Shown: positions 7,944 to 17,370, counted from the first letter of the stretch. The stretch: 64,000 bases of DNA from Clostridiales bacterium DTU070 (GCA_001513105.1 LFSH01000072.1:5646-69645), one strand, 5' to 3'. Notes: generated from the letters alone by a model not told the origin. Numbers and translations: made by a program.

Positions 7944-10900
7944 ATTTCTTCCCTGCTTTTCTCATGCAGAAGCCGGTATTTGTTTTCCTCGAAGGCCGTA
8001 TCAAACTGGCATACCGGAAGGTAGGCACAGTATTTGCATGCGGTATCGCGCCGGCTCTTTGTCGGCCTGATATGAACTGAACCCTTTAAAATTTCCGAGC
8101 TCAATTCCTTTAACAGTTTGCGTACGTAACCCTTAAGAATATTAAACTGTTCCATTGTTGCAACGGAGGAGTTTTTCCCCAGTGTACCGCCCTTGTTAAC
8201 CGAAGCGGGTATTATTAAGGACGTGCCGTCAATTGCATGATCCATTTCCCTGATAAGTTTTACATCAGCCAAAAGCAGCCCTTTCATACGAAGGTGTTTC
8301 ATAACGGCCTTCTCAACCTCTTCCTCGGATGTAACTCCCCTTATCTTCAAAATGGGATCGTCTATTTTGAAATAAAGCATGCCGGCCGGAAACACTGGTT
8401 TACCGGTGTTTTTCGAAAGGTATTCCCATATCGCGTCAAGGTACGTAATCAGCTGAACCTGGAGCCCGTAATAAACATTTTCAAGTTTAAAATCCTTTGC
8501 GCCCGACTTGTAGTCAATAATCCGAAGGTATCTGCCGTCGTCCGAATCCATGGCGTCAATACGGTCTATGCGCCCATACAGAAACACTTTTTCCCCATTA
8601 TCAAGCTCAATGACAATGGGCGGGTATTTCTCGTTATTTCCAAACCCTGCCTCATAGTCCACAGGTTCGAAGCTGCCCCTCCGGATGTGCCCGGCAATAA
8701 GCCATACAGCCCTTGCTGCAACCCGTTTTAAACGGTTTGCCAGCGCAACCATTCTTTTTGACGATGAAAAGCCTGACCTGCCCATCCCTTCAAGCATTTC
8801 ATCTATTATCTCCGACACCTTTTCTTCGCACCATTCCCTGTCAATCGTACGCCATGTCCGCTCATTACTGCTGTCCACCGCCATTGAAAACCGCTCCACG
8901 GCCATATGAAGGAATGTTCCTGCATCCGGTGGGCTGAACTCAAAGATTTTCCTTTCCCTTGCCCCGAGCCCGTACTGCACAAAGAAAGAAAAGGGGCACG
9001 CACTGTACCGTTCAAACTTTGAAACACTCGTCAGAAAGGATTCTCCGTACAGCTTCTTAACCTTGTCCCCGTCTATCGGCTGCGCAATATTTTTATACCT
9101 GAACGCTTCACGAACCCTGTCCAGTTCTTCCTTCCAGTCATTATTATTAAAAAACCACAGTGCAACATCCTGCCAGACGGGAAGTATCTCCATGCCATCG
9201 GCTTTCCGGCGCAAAACCGTGATAAGCTGCCTGAAAGCAGCCCGCCTCGATGTTATCCCGTCCAGTACCTCCTCATTTGACCGGGGCGGCAGAATATTGC
9301 TGTATTGCCTGCATTTCGGGAACATCTTCCTTATCTGCGATATAATAATCGAAGGCCTTAAAGTTCTGCCTTCCTGGTCGGCTATCGGCCAGCTTATACG
9401 CAAATAATCCGACGGGGTTGTAAGGCTTCTGTATACCAGGAAATTCTCGTCAAACACCTTGTCCCTGGTGGTTTTGGCAAGTTCCATCCCCAGACTGTTT
9501 AGTTTAATCCTTTCATCATCGGCCAGGATTCCTTCTTCGCCGCCCTTTGACGGAAAAACACCGTCATTCGTGCCAAGTATGTACAATGCCTTTACGGCAT
9601 GGCTTTTTGATCTTTCCACGCTCCCTACGAGGACCTGGTCAACAGAGGCAGGAATCAGTCCTGTTTCATACTCTGAAAAACCAATTCTAAGAATATTTTT
9701 AAAGCGTTCAATTCCGAAGGTTTCATCCGCCATTACTTCAACTGCCTGATCCATCAGCCCGATAACCATGTTCCAGACCTGGGAGTATTCATTTGCAAGA
9801 ACCAGTTCTCCGCTGCTGCGGAAGGTTTCAATGAGTTCCTCCAGCTGTTCCGGGACTTTCAGGTAACACAGGAAATCAAACAGTGCCGAACAGAACTCCT
9901 CCGCCGTTCTGCGGCCCCTGGTCCTGTACCTGAATTTCATAAGGGGTTCAACTATTTCCCTGCGTATTCTGTTTATTTCTTCAAGGTAATAAGGGCTGTA
10001 TCCGATGCTTCGGTCATCAGCAAAGAGCCCGGGAATCATGTCCCAGTCTTCATCACTTGTCCACTTGCTGCCGCGTATTCCGCATGCCAGTACGTAATTC
10101 TCCAGCCTGTCAATCCTTTCCTGGTCTATTCCTGTCAAACCCGACTTAAGATAGCGAAAAACCGATTCATAGGACCAGTTGTCGGTGAAAATTTCAAGCA
10201 TCGATAAAATAAGTCTCACAAGGGGATGGTCCGAAATATCCCGTTTCCTGTCCAGGAAACAAGGGATGCCATAGTCATTGAACACTGCTTCAATCAGTTT
10301 TTGGTAATCATCCAGGTTCCTGGTGACCACTGCTATATCACGAAACCTGTACCCTCTCTCGCGGCACAGCCTAAGAATATCCTTTGCGGTATCCTCAATC
10401 TCCGAGAAAATGTTGACCGACGAAAAAAGCGTAATGCTGCGGGTTTCATGCGGATAAACCCTGAACGGGCGTGCGTTTAAACTGTTTTCAAGGTGTGAAA
10501 GCTCAGGATTGTCCCTGAACCGGTATAACGGTTCAGGATCCAGGAAAACAGGAGTCTCTGCGGGTATATTGTTTTTTTCGGCAAGTTTCATAACCTTTCG
10601 GTATACCCTTTTTGCCGGTGCGAATATATCCAGTTCCGATGACCCGTTATTCAAACTATCGCATGTAAGGGTTATCGTAACCCTTTTTGCCTGTGTCAGC
10701 AAAACCTCGATTATCCTGTATTCCTGCGGTGTAAAATCGGTAAAGCCGTCAATCCATACTTCAGAGCCGACAAACTGTCCGGAGTGCTTCATTTTTTCAG
10801 AAGCCACCGTAAGATCGTCATCAACATCCCTGTACCGTTCCTTCAGTGTTTTTTCAAAAACCTCGAAAATATTCTTAAGTTCAATCATTTTATCCTTTAA

Positions 10901-11353
10901 CGGTGTTTCGTCTTCAATCTTATTATAAACTTCCTCAAGTTTTTCAACGGTTACATTATAGTGCTTGAATTCCTTTATCAGATCGGACAGCATGCCGACA
11001 AAGCCCGGTTTCTCCGCCGAGTTCCTGAAATACCTGAAACTTTTGTCCATCCTGTCAAGTATCCGGTACAAGATCATGCTTTTCCCGGCAGGATGAATAT
11101 GCGGGTATGTAATACCTCCCACCTCATTGAATACCTTGTAAGCAAGCCGGCGGAAGCTCAGCACTTCATTTTTCAGGATACCGCCCGACATCAGCATATG
11201 AATCAAATCTCTTTCGGCCTGGAAGGTATACTGTTCGGGAACCAGCAGGTACAAGGGACTGGTATCCCGGCTTTCTATCCTAATTTTCATCTCTTCAAGG
11301 CAGAAATGTGTTTTTCCGCATCCGGCCCTGCCATATACGAAACGCAGACTCAT
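7919..11353 (-). CDS. addB: ATP-dependent helicase-nuclease subunit B
   Basis: AddB partners AddA. It supplies the second nuclease and the Chi-scanning module of the break-resection complex. The protein has 1144 residues. Walker A GRAGCGKTHF is at 8-17, a degenerate helicase body follows, and the nuclease motif RIIDYKSG is in the last quarter. Four cysteines that should hold the stabilising iron-sulfur cluster are visible: one in YSACPF before the nuclease domain, and three in CKYCAYLPVC near the C terminus. The ATG at 11353 follows GAAGGAAG. It is 52 bp downstream of the aldehyde dehydrogenase gene and overlaps addA, so the three may share a transcript. Confidence 0.95.
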   Translation of the reverse strand: MSLRFVYGRAGCGKTHFCLEEMKIRIESRDTSPLYLLVPEQYTFQAERDLIHMLMSGGILKNEVLSFRRLAYKVFNEVGGITYPHIHPAGKSMILYRILDRMDKSFRYFRNSAEKPGFVGMLSDLIKEFKHYNVTVEKLEEVYNKIEDETPLKDKMIELKNIFEVFEKTLKERYRDVDDDLTVASEKMKHSGQFVGSEVWIDGFTDFTPQEYRIIEVLLTQAKRVTITLTCDSLNNGSSELDIFAPAKRVYRKVMKLAEKNNIPAETPVFLDPEPLYRFRDNPELSHLENSLNARPFRVYPHETRSITLFSSVNIFSEIEDTAKDILRLCRERGYRFRDIAVVTRNLDDYQKLIEAVFNDYGIPCFLDRKRDISDHPLVRLILSMLEIFTDNWSYESVFRYLKSGLTGIDQERIDRLENYVLACGIRGSKWTSDEDWDMIPGLFADDRSIGYSPYYLEEINRIRREIVEPLMKFRYRTRGRRTAEEFCSALFDFLCYLKVPEQLEELIETFRSSGELVLANEYSQVWNMVIGLMDQAVEVMADETFGIERFKNILRIGFSEYETGLIPASVDQVLVGSVERSKSHAVKALYILGTNDGVFPSKGGEEGILADDERIKLNSLGMELAKTTRDKVFDENFLVYRSLTTPSDYLRISWPIADQEGRTLRPSIIISQIRKMFPKCRQYSNILPPRSNEEVLDGITSRRAAFRQLITVLRRKADGMEILPVWQDVALWFFNNNDWKEELDRVREAFRYKNIAQPIDGDKVKKLYGESFLTSVSKFERYSACPFSFFVQYGLGARERKIFEFSPPDAGTFLHMAVERFSMAVDSSNERTWRTIDREWCEEKVSEIIDEMLEGMGRSGFSSSKRMVALANRLKRVAARAVWLIAGHIRRGSFEPVDYEAGFGNNEKYPPIVIELDNGEKVFLYGRIDRIDAMDSDDGRYLRIIDYKSGAKDFKLENVYYGLQVQLITYLDAIWEYLSKNTGKPVFPAGMLYFKIDDPILKIRGVTSEEEVEKAVMKHLRMKGLLLADVKLIREMDHAIDGTSLIIPASVNKGGTLGKNSSVATMEQFNILKGYVRKLLKELSSEILKGSVHIRPTKSRRDTACKYCAYLPVCQFDTAFEENKYRLLHEKSREEIWRLMKRQ

Positions 11354-11405
11354 AAGATATCTTCCTTCAATTGGTTGTATGGTGAATATTTTAGTTTCGA
11401 TATGC

Positions 11406-12776
11406 CTATTTCATAAATCTTTTTATTGTATTCAGCTTGTCTCCAAAAGGCGGATACCTGAGCTCTATGTCAATTAAGAATGATTTTTTCATAATGCTTT
11501 TTTTATGGGTAAAGGTGTCAAAACTCCATTTCCCGTGATAACCGCCCATCCCGCTTTCCCCGACACCGCCGAACGGCATTTCGGACGTTGCAACATGAAC
11601 CACCGTATCATTAATGCACCCGCCCCCGAAGGATACCCTTTCCACGATTCTCCGTTCCAGTTCCTTGCTGCGTGTAAAAAGGTACATGGCCAACGGTTTC
11701 GGCCTGCTGTTTATATATGCAATGACTTCCTCTATATTCTCGTAGCCGATAACGGGAAGAACCGGCCCGAAGATTTCTTCCTGCATGACAGGTGAATCAA
11801 GGCCTACATTATCCAGTATCGTGGGCGATATCTGCAGCGTTTCCTCGTTAAAATCCCCGCCGGCAACGATGTCACCGCTGTCCATGAGTGCTTTAAGCCT
11901 GTTGAAATGCTTTTCATTTACAATTCGCGGGTATTCCGGGTTTCTGCATGGTGTTTCGCCGTAGAATTCCTTTATGCATTTTTTCATCGCGCCAATAAGC
12001 TCATCCTTTATATCCTTATGCGCAAAACAGTAGTCGGGCGCAACGCAGGTCTGGCCGCTGTTTATCGTTTTCCCCCAGATAATTCTTTTTGCCGATAATT
12101 CTATATTCGTATCCCTGTCCACAATGCACGGGCTTTTTCCTCCCAGCTCCAGCGTAACGGGCGTCAAATGCCTTGAGGCTGCCTCCATGACCGTTTTCCC
12201 GACAGCAACACTTCCTGTGAAAAAAATATAGTCAAATTTCTGGTTAAGCAGTTCATTGTTGGCCTCTCGGCCTCCTTCAACCACACTGATATATCTCTCG
12301 TCGAAACATTCTCCGATTATTTTCGCAACAACCGACGATGTATGAGGGGAGTACGCCGATGGTTTTACTACAGCGCAGTTCCCTCCGGCAATCGAACCAA
12401 TCAGCGGAGCTATTGACAGCTGAAAGGGATAATTCCACGGCGACATTATAAGAACCACTCCATAGGGTTCTGACACGATATAAGAAGCTGATTTGAACTG
12501 TGTAAGCGGCGTTCTGGCTCTTTTAGGTTTCACCCATCGCGGAAGTTTTCTTATCATCTCATTCAGTTCTGTATAAACAAAACCAATCTCTGTTGCATAC
12601 GCTTCAAATCCGGGCTTGTTCAGGTCCTTTACAAGGGCCTCGAAGATCTCAACTTCATGCTTTCTGATACCTTCTTTAAGGGCTCTTAGGGCTTTAAGCC
12701 TGAATTCCGGGTTCAGCGTTTCGCCTTTATAAAAATAGTCCCTTTGTTTGTTTATAAGACTTTTTATGTCTGTCAT
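11406..12776 (-). CDS. NAD(P)-dependent aldehyde dehydrogenase, family 3-like
   Basis: An aldehyde dehydrogenase of 456 residues, the compact length of class 3 enzymes (YwdH/fatty or coniferyl aldehyde type). It oxidises aldehydes to acids. The nucleophile is Cys244 in SGQTCVAP and the general base is Glu210 in LELGGKSP. The cofactor-binding segments MSPWNYPF (111-118) and FFTGS (185-189) are intact. The ATG at 12776 follows GAGGAG. It precedes addB by 52 bp and follows the ftsZ terminator. The physiological aldehyde is unknown; detoxification of fermentation or lignocellulose aldehydes is a guess. Confidence 0.9.
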   Translation of the reverse strand: MTDIKSLINKQRDYFYKGETLNPEFRLKALRALKEGIRKHEVEIFEALVKDLNKPGFEAYATEIGFVYTELNEMIRKLPRWVKPKRARTPLTQFKSASYIVSEPYGVVLIMSPWNYPFQLSIAPLIGSIAGGNCAVVKPSAYSPHTSSVVAKIIGECFDERYISVVEGGREANNELLNQKFDYIFFTGSVAVGKTVMEAASRHLTPVTLELGGKSPCIVDRDTNIELSAKRIIWGKTINSGQTCVAPDYCFAHKDIKDELIGAMKKCIKEFYGETPCRNPEYPRIVNEKHFNRLKALMDSGDIVAGGDFNEETLQISPTILDNVGLDSPVMQEEIFGPVLPVIGYENIEEVIAYINSRPKPLAMYLFTRSKELERRIVERVSFGGGCINDTVVHVATSEMPFGGVGESGMGGYHGKWSFDTFTHKKSIMKKSFLIDIELRYPPFGDKLNTIKRFMK

Positions 12777-12907
12777 GGTTCAGCTCCTCTTTTAATTTGT
12801 TTATATATCTATGATACCACATCCCGGAAGATACCGCACCTGGTTGATTTCCTGAACACCCTGCCAGTCCGCGGAGAAGCCGTGCTGCTTCACTGAATGG
12901 AAACAAC

Positions 12908-12949
12908 AATGCCGGACCGCTTCTTCCGAAGCTGATCCGGCATTCATCA
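12908..12949 (-). terminator. Probable ftsZ terminator
   Basis: On the minus strand AATGCCGGA (12944-12936) pairs with TCCGGCATT (12916-12908) and the inner arms AGCTTC/GAAGCG extend the stem. TTGTTGTTT follows, a weak U tract. It sits 27 bp after the ftsZ stop. Confidence 0.6.
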
Positions 12950-12970
12950 AAAATGCTCATATCATTATTG

Positions 12971-14071
12971 TTATCTGAACCTGTTTCTCTTTAAGAAAAT
13001 CGGGATATCGAGGCCGTCGTCCTCTTCTTCCTGTTGCTGCGGGGGTTGTGCGGTATTCTTTACTGCCGAACTTGCTTCACCGGCATTAAACAATTTGTTC
13101 GGCTTTTTCAGTTCAGGTGTTTTATCAAAACCGGTAGCTATAACGGTGATTATTATTTCATCCTTGAGATTCTCATCTATAACAGCACCAAATATAATGG
13201 TTGCTTCTGGGTCTGCCGAGTTCTGGATCAGTTCTGCAGCAGTGTTGACTTCCTGCAGGCCGAGGTCAGGTCCGCCGGTAATATTAAGCAATACGCCCTT
13301 TGCACCTTCAATGGATGTTTCAAGGAGAGGACTTGAAATAGCCTGTTTCGCTGCGTCTTCAGCTTTGTTTTCACCTGTTCCTTTTCCAATACCCATATGA
13401 GCAAGCCCGGTTTCGAGCATGATTGTCTTCACATCGGCAAAGTCGAGGTTGATCAAACCGGGAACGGCAATTAAATCCGATATGCCCTGGACGCCCTGGC
13501 GGAGAACATCATCAGCAATTCTGAATGCATCAAGCATCGATGTCCTTTTATCTGCTATATGTAAAAGCCTGTCGTTGGGAATGGTAACAAGCGTATCAAC
13601 CACAGCCCTCAAATTCTCAATGCCGCGTTCTGCCTGCTGCATTCTTTTCCTGCCTTCAAACATGAACGGTTTTGTAACAACACCGACAGTGAGAATTCCC
13701 ATTTCCTTTGCTATCTGGGCAATTACAGGGGCTCCTCCGGTACCTGTACCGCCCCCCATTCCTGCTGTAACAAACACCATATCGGCATCCTTGATTGCCA
13801 TGGCTATTTCATCGCGGCTTTCATTTGCCGCCTTTTCTCCAATCTCTGGGTTTGCACCTGCTCCAAGTCCTTTTGTGAGCTTGTCCCCTATCTGGATTTT
13901 GGTGTTGGCCTTAGACAGGAACAATGCCTGTTTGTCGGTATTAACAGCAATAAAGTCAACACCCCTGAGACCGGCTTCTATCATCCGGTTCACGGCATTG
14001 TTGCCGCCTCCGCCGACACCTACGACTTTAATTCGGGCAAAGTTTTCCATATCAATATCAAATTCCAGCAA
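12971..14071 (-). CDS. ftsZ: Cell division GTPase FtsZ
   Basis: FtsZ polymerises into the Z ring that organises septal synthesis. The protein has 366 residues. The tubulin signature GGGTGTGG is at 106-113 and the nucleotide-binding N-terminal [11 protein letters not shown] near 20-30. A short linker carries a proline and glutamine stretch, and the conserved C-terminal tail [15 protein letters not shown] (352-366) is the docking site for partners such as SepF or FtsA. The start is TTG at 14071, eight bases after GGGGG. The gene has its own promoter downstream of sbp. ftsA is not adjacent, and no spoIIGA-sigE pair follows, unlike many spore-forming relatives. Confidence 0.97.
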   Translation of the reverse strand: MLEFDIDMENFARIKVVGVGGGGNNAVNRMIEAGLRGVDFIAVNTDKQALFLSKANTKIQIGDKLTKGLGAGANPEIGEKAANESRDEIAMAIKDADMVFVTAGMGGGTGTGGAPVIAQIAKEMGILTVGVVTKPFMFEGRKRMQQAERGIENLRAVVDTLVTIPNDRLLHIADKRTSMLDAFRIADDVLRQGVQGISDLIAVPGLINLDFADVKTIMLETGLAHMGIGKGTGENKAEDAAKQAISSPLLETSIEGAKGVLLNITGGPDLGLQEVNTAAELIQNSADPEATIIFGAVIDENLKDEIIITVIATGFDKTPELKKPNKLFNAGEASSAVKNTAQPPQQQEEEDDGLDIPIFLKRNRFR

Positions 14072-14140
14072 ACCCGTATCCCCCTTTAACTACCTTTATC
14101 ATATGTGAAGAATCAGCTTTTTTGCATACCTCATACTTTT

Positions 14141-14168
14141 ATTATATATTAATGAGCTTTAAAATCAA
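14141..14168 (-). promoter_or_regulatory. ftsZ promoter
   Basis: On the minus strand TTGATT (14168-14163) and TATAAT (14146-14141) are 16 bp apart, about 70 bp upstream of the ftsZ TTG start and between sbp and ftsZ. It lets ftsZ be transcribed apart from the rest of the cluster. Confidence 0.7.
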
Positions 14169-14176
14169 GCATGGCT

Positions 14177-14518
14177 CTACGATTTTTCAGCGTTTTTTTC
14201 AATCAGTTTCCTGCGTATCAGTCCAAAATTCAGGAAAATTCTGTTCCCGAAAGCGAACACGGCAGCAAGGTGCAGGGAAATCCCCAGCCTGTCTCCAATA
14301 TAGGCCAACAATGCAGCAAGAAGGGAATTTCCGAAAAAACCCGACAGAAACACCTTGATCTTGAAATTATTGTTCATTGACGCTGCAAGACCGCCGAAAA
14401 CAGAATCCAGGGCCGCAAGTATGGCCACTGCGGCATAATTTGAATATTCCTTCGGAATATTATACGGAATCAGAATCCCTATTATCAATCCGAGTATTAG
14501 TCCAAGCAACGGAATCAT
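14177..14518 (-). CDS. sbp: Small basic protein, DUF1290 family
   Basis: A 113-residue membrane protein of the Sbp (DUF1290) family, encoded between divIB and ftsZ in many Firmicutes. Three hydrophobic segments are visible (about 3-20, 29-45 and 55-75). The C-terminal 15 residues are basic (RRKLIEKNAEKS). The ATG at 14518 follows GAGGAA. The function is not established. Its position in dcw clusters suggests a division or cell-wall role. Confidence 0.9.
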   Translation of the reverse strand: MIPLLGLILGLIIGILIPYNIPKEYSNYAAVAILAALDSVFGGLAASMNNNFKIKVFLSGFFGNSLLAALLAYIGDRLGISLHLAAVFAFGNRIFLNFGLIRRKLIEKNAEKS

Positions 14519-14552
14519 TCGTTATTCCTCACTTTCCTGCAAAAGATACCTG

Positions 14553-15365
14553 TCATTCGGCTACAAAACGTGCGTATTTGTTGTCAAAAAAGTCTATCAT
14601 GCCTCTTTCCTCAGGCTTAATATAATTGTAATATAACTCCTTTAAATAGGAAAGCCTGTATATCAAATCATCGTCCATTTTAACCTTTGCCGTGATCCGG
14701 TTGTCAAGGGAAAATAACAATTCCCTGTTTTTCGGGATGTCTATCCAGTCCAGAACATCAATCAGTTTCTGAGGCGAATCGGTATCCACTACATTCAGAC
14801 CCTGCAGTAACTGTACCAGCACCGTTATCTTCTCGGGTTCCTTTGTCTGGATTTTATCACCAAGAGTAAACTTGTCAAGCTGTACGCCTCTTATTTCCGG
14901 ATAGCTGCCATCCAGTTCGCTGGCCACATCAAGGACATAGCCTTCCTCATCCACAAGCAGATAATTCCCGAAATAGCGAATCCATGCTATGGCATTCCTT
15001 TCGGTTACCGTTATATAGACCTTGTCGGGAATTACATACCGAACTTCAGAGAATTTAACCCAGGGAAGTTTATTTATATTACTTTCCGCTGCCCCCATCC
15101 GAAGGTTAACAAGATGATTAAAACTTCCTCCAAGGTATTTTATCGCGTTTTCACCCTTTTCGATGCCCGCCGCCTCAATTATTTCATCAGCAGTATAATT
15201 AACCGTTTCATTTACCTGGATATCCCACAACAAAAGCAGCGGAGAAAACATTAACACCGCTGCCGCGCTGCCGAATAGAACAATCAGAATAAGTACTGAT
15301 TTTATAGCCTTTCCTTTTTTTCTGCTATGTACTGAATCCTTATCACCATTTACCGTTCTTTTCAT
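14553..15365 (-). CDS. ftsQ: Cell division protein FtsQ/DivIB
   Basis: A bitopic division protein of 270 residues that links FtsL-type partners with the septal synthase outside the membrane. A basic cytoplasmic N terminus (about 1-20) precedes one membrane segment (about 22-43). A POTRA domain follows (about 48-118, starting IQVNETVNYTADEII). The beta domain holds the NAIAWIRYFGNYLLVDEEG stretch typical of the family. The ATG at 15365 follows GAGGAG. Lengths match DivIB proteins. It is 34 bp upstream of sbp. Confidence 0.92.
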   Translation of the reverse strand: MKRTVNGDKDSVHSRKKGKAIKSVLILIVLFGSAAAVLMFSPLLLLWDIQVNETVNYTADEIIEAAGIEKGENAIKYLGGSFNHLVNLRMGAAESNINKLPWVKFSEVRYVIPDKVYITVTERNAIAWIRYFGNYLLVDEEGYVLDVASELDGSYPEIRGVQLDKFTLGDKIQTKEPEKITVLVQLLQGLNVVDTDSPQKLIDVLDWIDIPKNRELLFSLDNRITAKVKMDDDLIYRLSYLKELYYNYIKPEERGMIDFFDNKYARFVAE

Positions 15366-15498
15366 TTGTACTCCTCATACTGCTGCCTGAAGAACTGATT
15401 CCGGCCTGAAAAACCCGGTTCGGGCAACAAATACCAGCCAAATAAATTATAGCATATCGGCGGTTTATCTGCAACGTAAGGCCTTTTCCCGGCAATAC

Positions 15499-16758
15499 TC
15501 ACTCTCTCCTTATTTTTGCCCCGACCATGCCCAGGCTTTTTTCAAGTGCCTCGTATCCCCTGTCGATATGCATTACATTGTTTATAACGCTTGTTCCCTC
15601 TGCCGAAAGCGCGGCAATGGTTAACGCTGCCCCTCCCCTTAAGTCGCTGGCGTCAAGAAATGCACCCGTGAGCCTTTTTACGCCTTTAATAACCGCCACC
15701 CTTTCTCTTACCGTGATATCGGCTCCCATCCGCATCAGCTGTTCCACATACCCGTAGCGGTTTTCAAAAACCGTTTCAATAACGACACTTGTGCCAGATG
15801 CCTTTGATAGCACAGCTACAAACTGGGGCTGCATATCGGTAGGAAACCCGGGATATGGAGAAGTACGTATTACCTCGATTGCTTTAAGATTCTGATCGGA
15901 TTTTATCCTCATGTTCCTGCCGTTTATGCGTTCAACGGAAACACCGCAGTTCCTGAGCAAATATGCAATTGAACTGACATGTTCATAATCAATGCCTGTT
16001 AAGACAAGCTCGCCTCCGGCGGCCGCCACGCATGCCATATACGTGCCCGCTGCTATTCTGTCGGGAATAACGCTGTATGTAATGTCTTTTTCTATTTCCC
16101 TGCATCCGTTGATATGAATAACCCCCGTACCCGCACCGTTTATTTCCACTCCCAGTCCCCTGAGGAAATTCTGAAGATCCACTATTTCAGGTTCTTTCGC
16201 AGCATTTCGGATTATCGTTTCACCATCTGCAAGACAGGCTGCAAGCATTATGTTCTCGGTTGCTCCGACGCTCGGATAATCCAGTAATATCTCTGTTCCC
16301 TGGAATCTTTTAACCTTACAGTGCAGTATACCTTTATATAAATCATCTATTTCGGCACCCATTTTCCGCAAAGAGCTTAAATGCAGATCAATAGGCCTCG
16401 GCCCGATGGCACAGCCTCCGGGATAGCTTATATAAATTTCTCCAACACGCCCTAAAACGGCACCCATAAGAACTATCGAGCTCCGCATTTTACCGGCAAG
16501 GGATTCAGGGATTGCATTTGCTGAAAGATTTTTCCCGCATACTGTAATGCTTTGACTGTCACGCTGAACTTCAAGACCCAGTGAAGCAAGAATCTCCTGC
16601 ATTGTCCTGACATCTTCAAGGCTGGGACAGTTTTTTATTGTACTTGTTCCACGGTTGAGAATGGTTGCTGCCAGAATCGGCAAAACAGCGTTTTTTGCCC
16701 CCGGTATCCTTAATTCACCATGCAGACGGTTACCACCTTCTATGATAAACCTGCTCAA
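15499..16758 (-). CDS. murA: UDP-N-acetylglucosamine 1-carboxyvinyltransferase
   Basis: MurA catalyses the first committed step of peptidoglycan synthesis, transferring enolpyruvate from phosphoenolpyruvate to UDP-GlcNAc. It is the fosfomycin target. The protein has 419 residues. The reactive Cys116 lies in YPGGCAIGPRPIDLHL, so the enzyme should be fosfomycin-sensitive in principle. The conserved GAKN segment is at residues 20-23. The start is TTG at 16758, eight bases after GGAGG. The upstream in-frame GTG at 16767 overlaps that ribosome site and cannot be used with it. Upstream, where murG normally sits, is 1.1 kb without any minus-strand gene. Confidence 0.95.
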   Translation of the reverse strand: MSRFIIEGGNRLHGELRIPGAKNAVLPILAATILNRGTSTIKNCPSLEDVRTMQEILASLGLEVQRDSQSITVCGKNLSANAIPESLAGKMRSSIVLMGAVLGRVGEIYISYPGGCAIGPRPIDLHLSSLRKMGAEIDDLYKGILHCKVKRFQGTEILLDYPSVGATENIMLAACLADGETIIRNAAKEPEIVDLQNFLRGLGVEINGAGTGVIHINGCREIEKDITYSVIPDRIAAGTYMACVAAAGGELVLTGIDYEHVSSIAYLLRNCGVSVERINGRNMRIKSDQNLKAIEVIRTSPYPGFPTDMQPQFVAVLSKASGTSVVIETVFENRYGYVEQLMRMGADITVRERVAVIKGVKRLTGAFLDASDLRGGAALTIAALSAEGTSVINNVMHIDRGYEALEKSLGMVGAKIRRE

Positions 16759-16899
16759 GAAAAACACCTCCGCCTTGTTTAAACTTCACGGGGTTACTCA
16801 TATAAGAAGTTGATATGTCTGTTGAATGAGTTCCTGATTTTTTCATAGTTTATATTATGCGAATCGCAAAATTCTGTTACTTTGAGGCTTGTCGCATAT

Positions 16900-17015
16900 T
16901 GTTCCGGGAAACATAAAGCAAAAACAAATATACGTATTTGCCCGGAACATGAGCAAAACGTAAATATCCTCTGCCCGAACTGTCATACGGCAGAAATGTT
17001 ATTTCAAAAGAAATA
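16900..17015. other. Cluster of inverted repeats upstream of murA (candidate structured RNA)
   Basis: TGTTCCGGG (16900-16908) pairs with CCCGGAACA (16941-16949). Immediately inside the 3' arm is a second perfect hairpin, CAAATA-TACG-TATTTG (16925-16940). Two more follow: CTGCC/GGCAG (16971-16993) and TATTTC-AAAA-GAAATA (17000-17015). No ORF covers the stretch and no known RNA family was recognised. It could act in the murA leader on the minus strand or precede the small plus-strand ORFs. Confidence 0.45.
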
Positions 17016-17110
17016 TTTGCCGGATTTTTTGTGTAAAGATTAAATTATACCTGGAAATACATGTTTATATTATTATATAATAGCAGTGTAAACTATTTGC
17101 AGGAAACTAA

Positions 17111-17163
17111 AGCCGACGCAATCTCTCAAGTACCCGGTGCTGTTACTGAATGAGGTTAAGGCT
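17111..17163 (+). other. Three nested stems in the leader of the small ORF at 17192
   Basis: AGCC (17111-17114) pairs with GGCT (17160-17163), AATCTC (17120-17125) with GAGGTT (17152-17157), and AGTA (17129-17132) with TACT (17144-17147). The structure ends about 20 bases before the AGGGG ribosome site at 17181. A TATAAT at 17076-17081 may be the -10 of its promoter. Partial resemblance to c-di-GMP aptamers was considered and not supported. Confidence 0.35.
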
Positions 17164-17191
17164 GACAATATGAATCGATGAGGGGATGAAC

Positions 17192-17370
17192 ATGAAAAAA
17201 TTTTAATGTTTGTATTAATTTCGGCATTGCTGTTATGTATATTATCGGGTATTAATGCTGAAGAAATTGAAACTGACTATATAGTAAAAACCGTTGAAGC
17301 AGGCCTTGGCATTGATGGTGTTGAAGGTTTAGGCGACATTGAAAACGACGAAAATGAATCTTTCAACTGA
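17192..17370 (+). pseudogene. Small exported peptide, apparently frameshifted
   Basis: An ATG at 17192 with a good ribosome site (GAGGGG) opens MKKF and then stops at once. Adding one A to the A6 run at 17195-17200 would give MKKILMFVLISALLLCILS, a clear signal peptide. It would continue into an acidic tail of about 35 residues ending ENDENESFN. As written, the longest uninterrupted reading frame starts at the ATG at 17206 (54 residues, to 17370) and lacks its own ribosome site. This is a one-base deletion, a sequencing error in a homopolymer, or slippage-dependent expression. The function is unknown. It lies antisense to the dcw genes. Confidence 0.45.

Noticed and set aside
13419-14108. A 229-residue ORF antisense to ftsZ, and other long antisense frames (6216-6962, 7084-7710, 22897-23646)
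   Set aside because: They mirror highly conserved genes on the other strand, have no ribosome sites, and have low-complexity Ser/Ile-rich sequences typical of shadow frames.
17061-17153. A 30-residue ORF upstream of the small exported peptide
   Set aside because: No ribosome site, overlaps a candidate promoter -10 and the nested stems, and has no recognisable features.
17101-17185. Possible c-di-GMP-I (GEMM) riboswitch: AGGAAACT tetraloop and GACGCAA
   Set aside because: The rest of the consensus (GCAAACC, AAAGCC after GACGC, GGGTTACCG) is missing and the visible stems do not match the three-helix arrangement.
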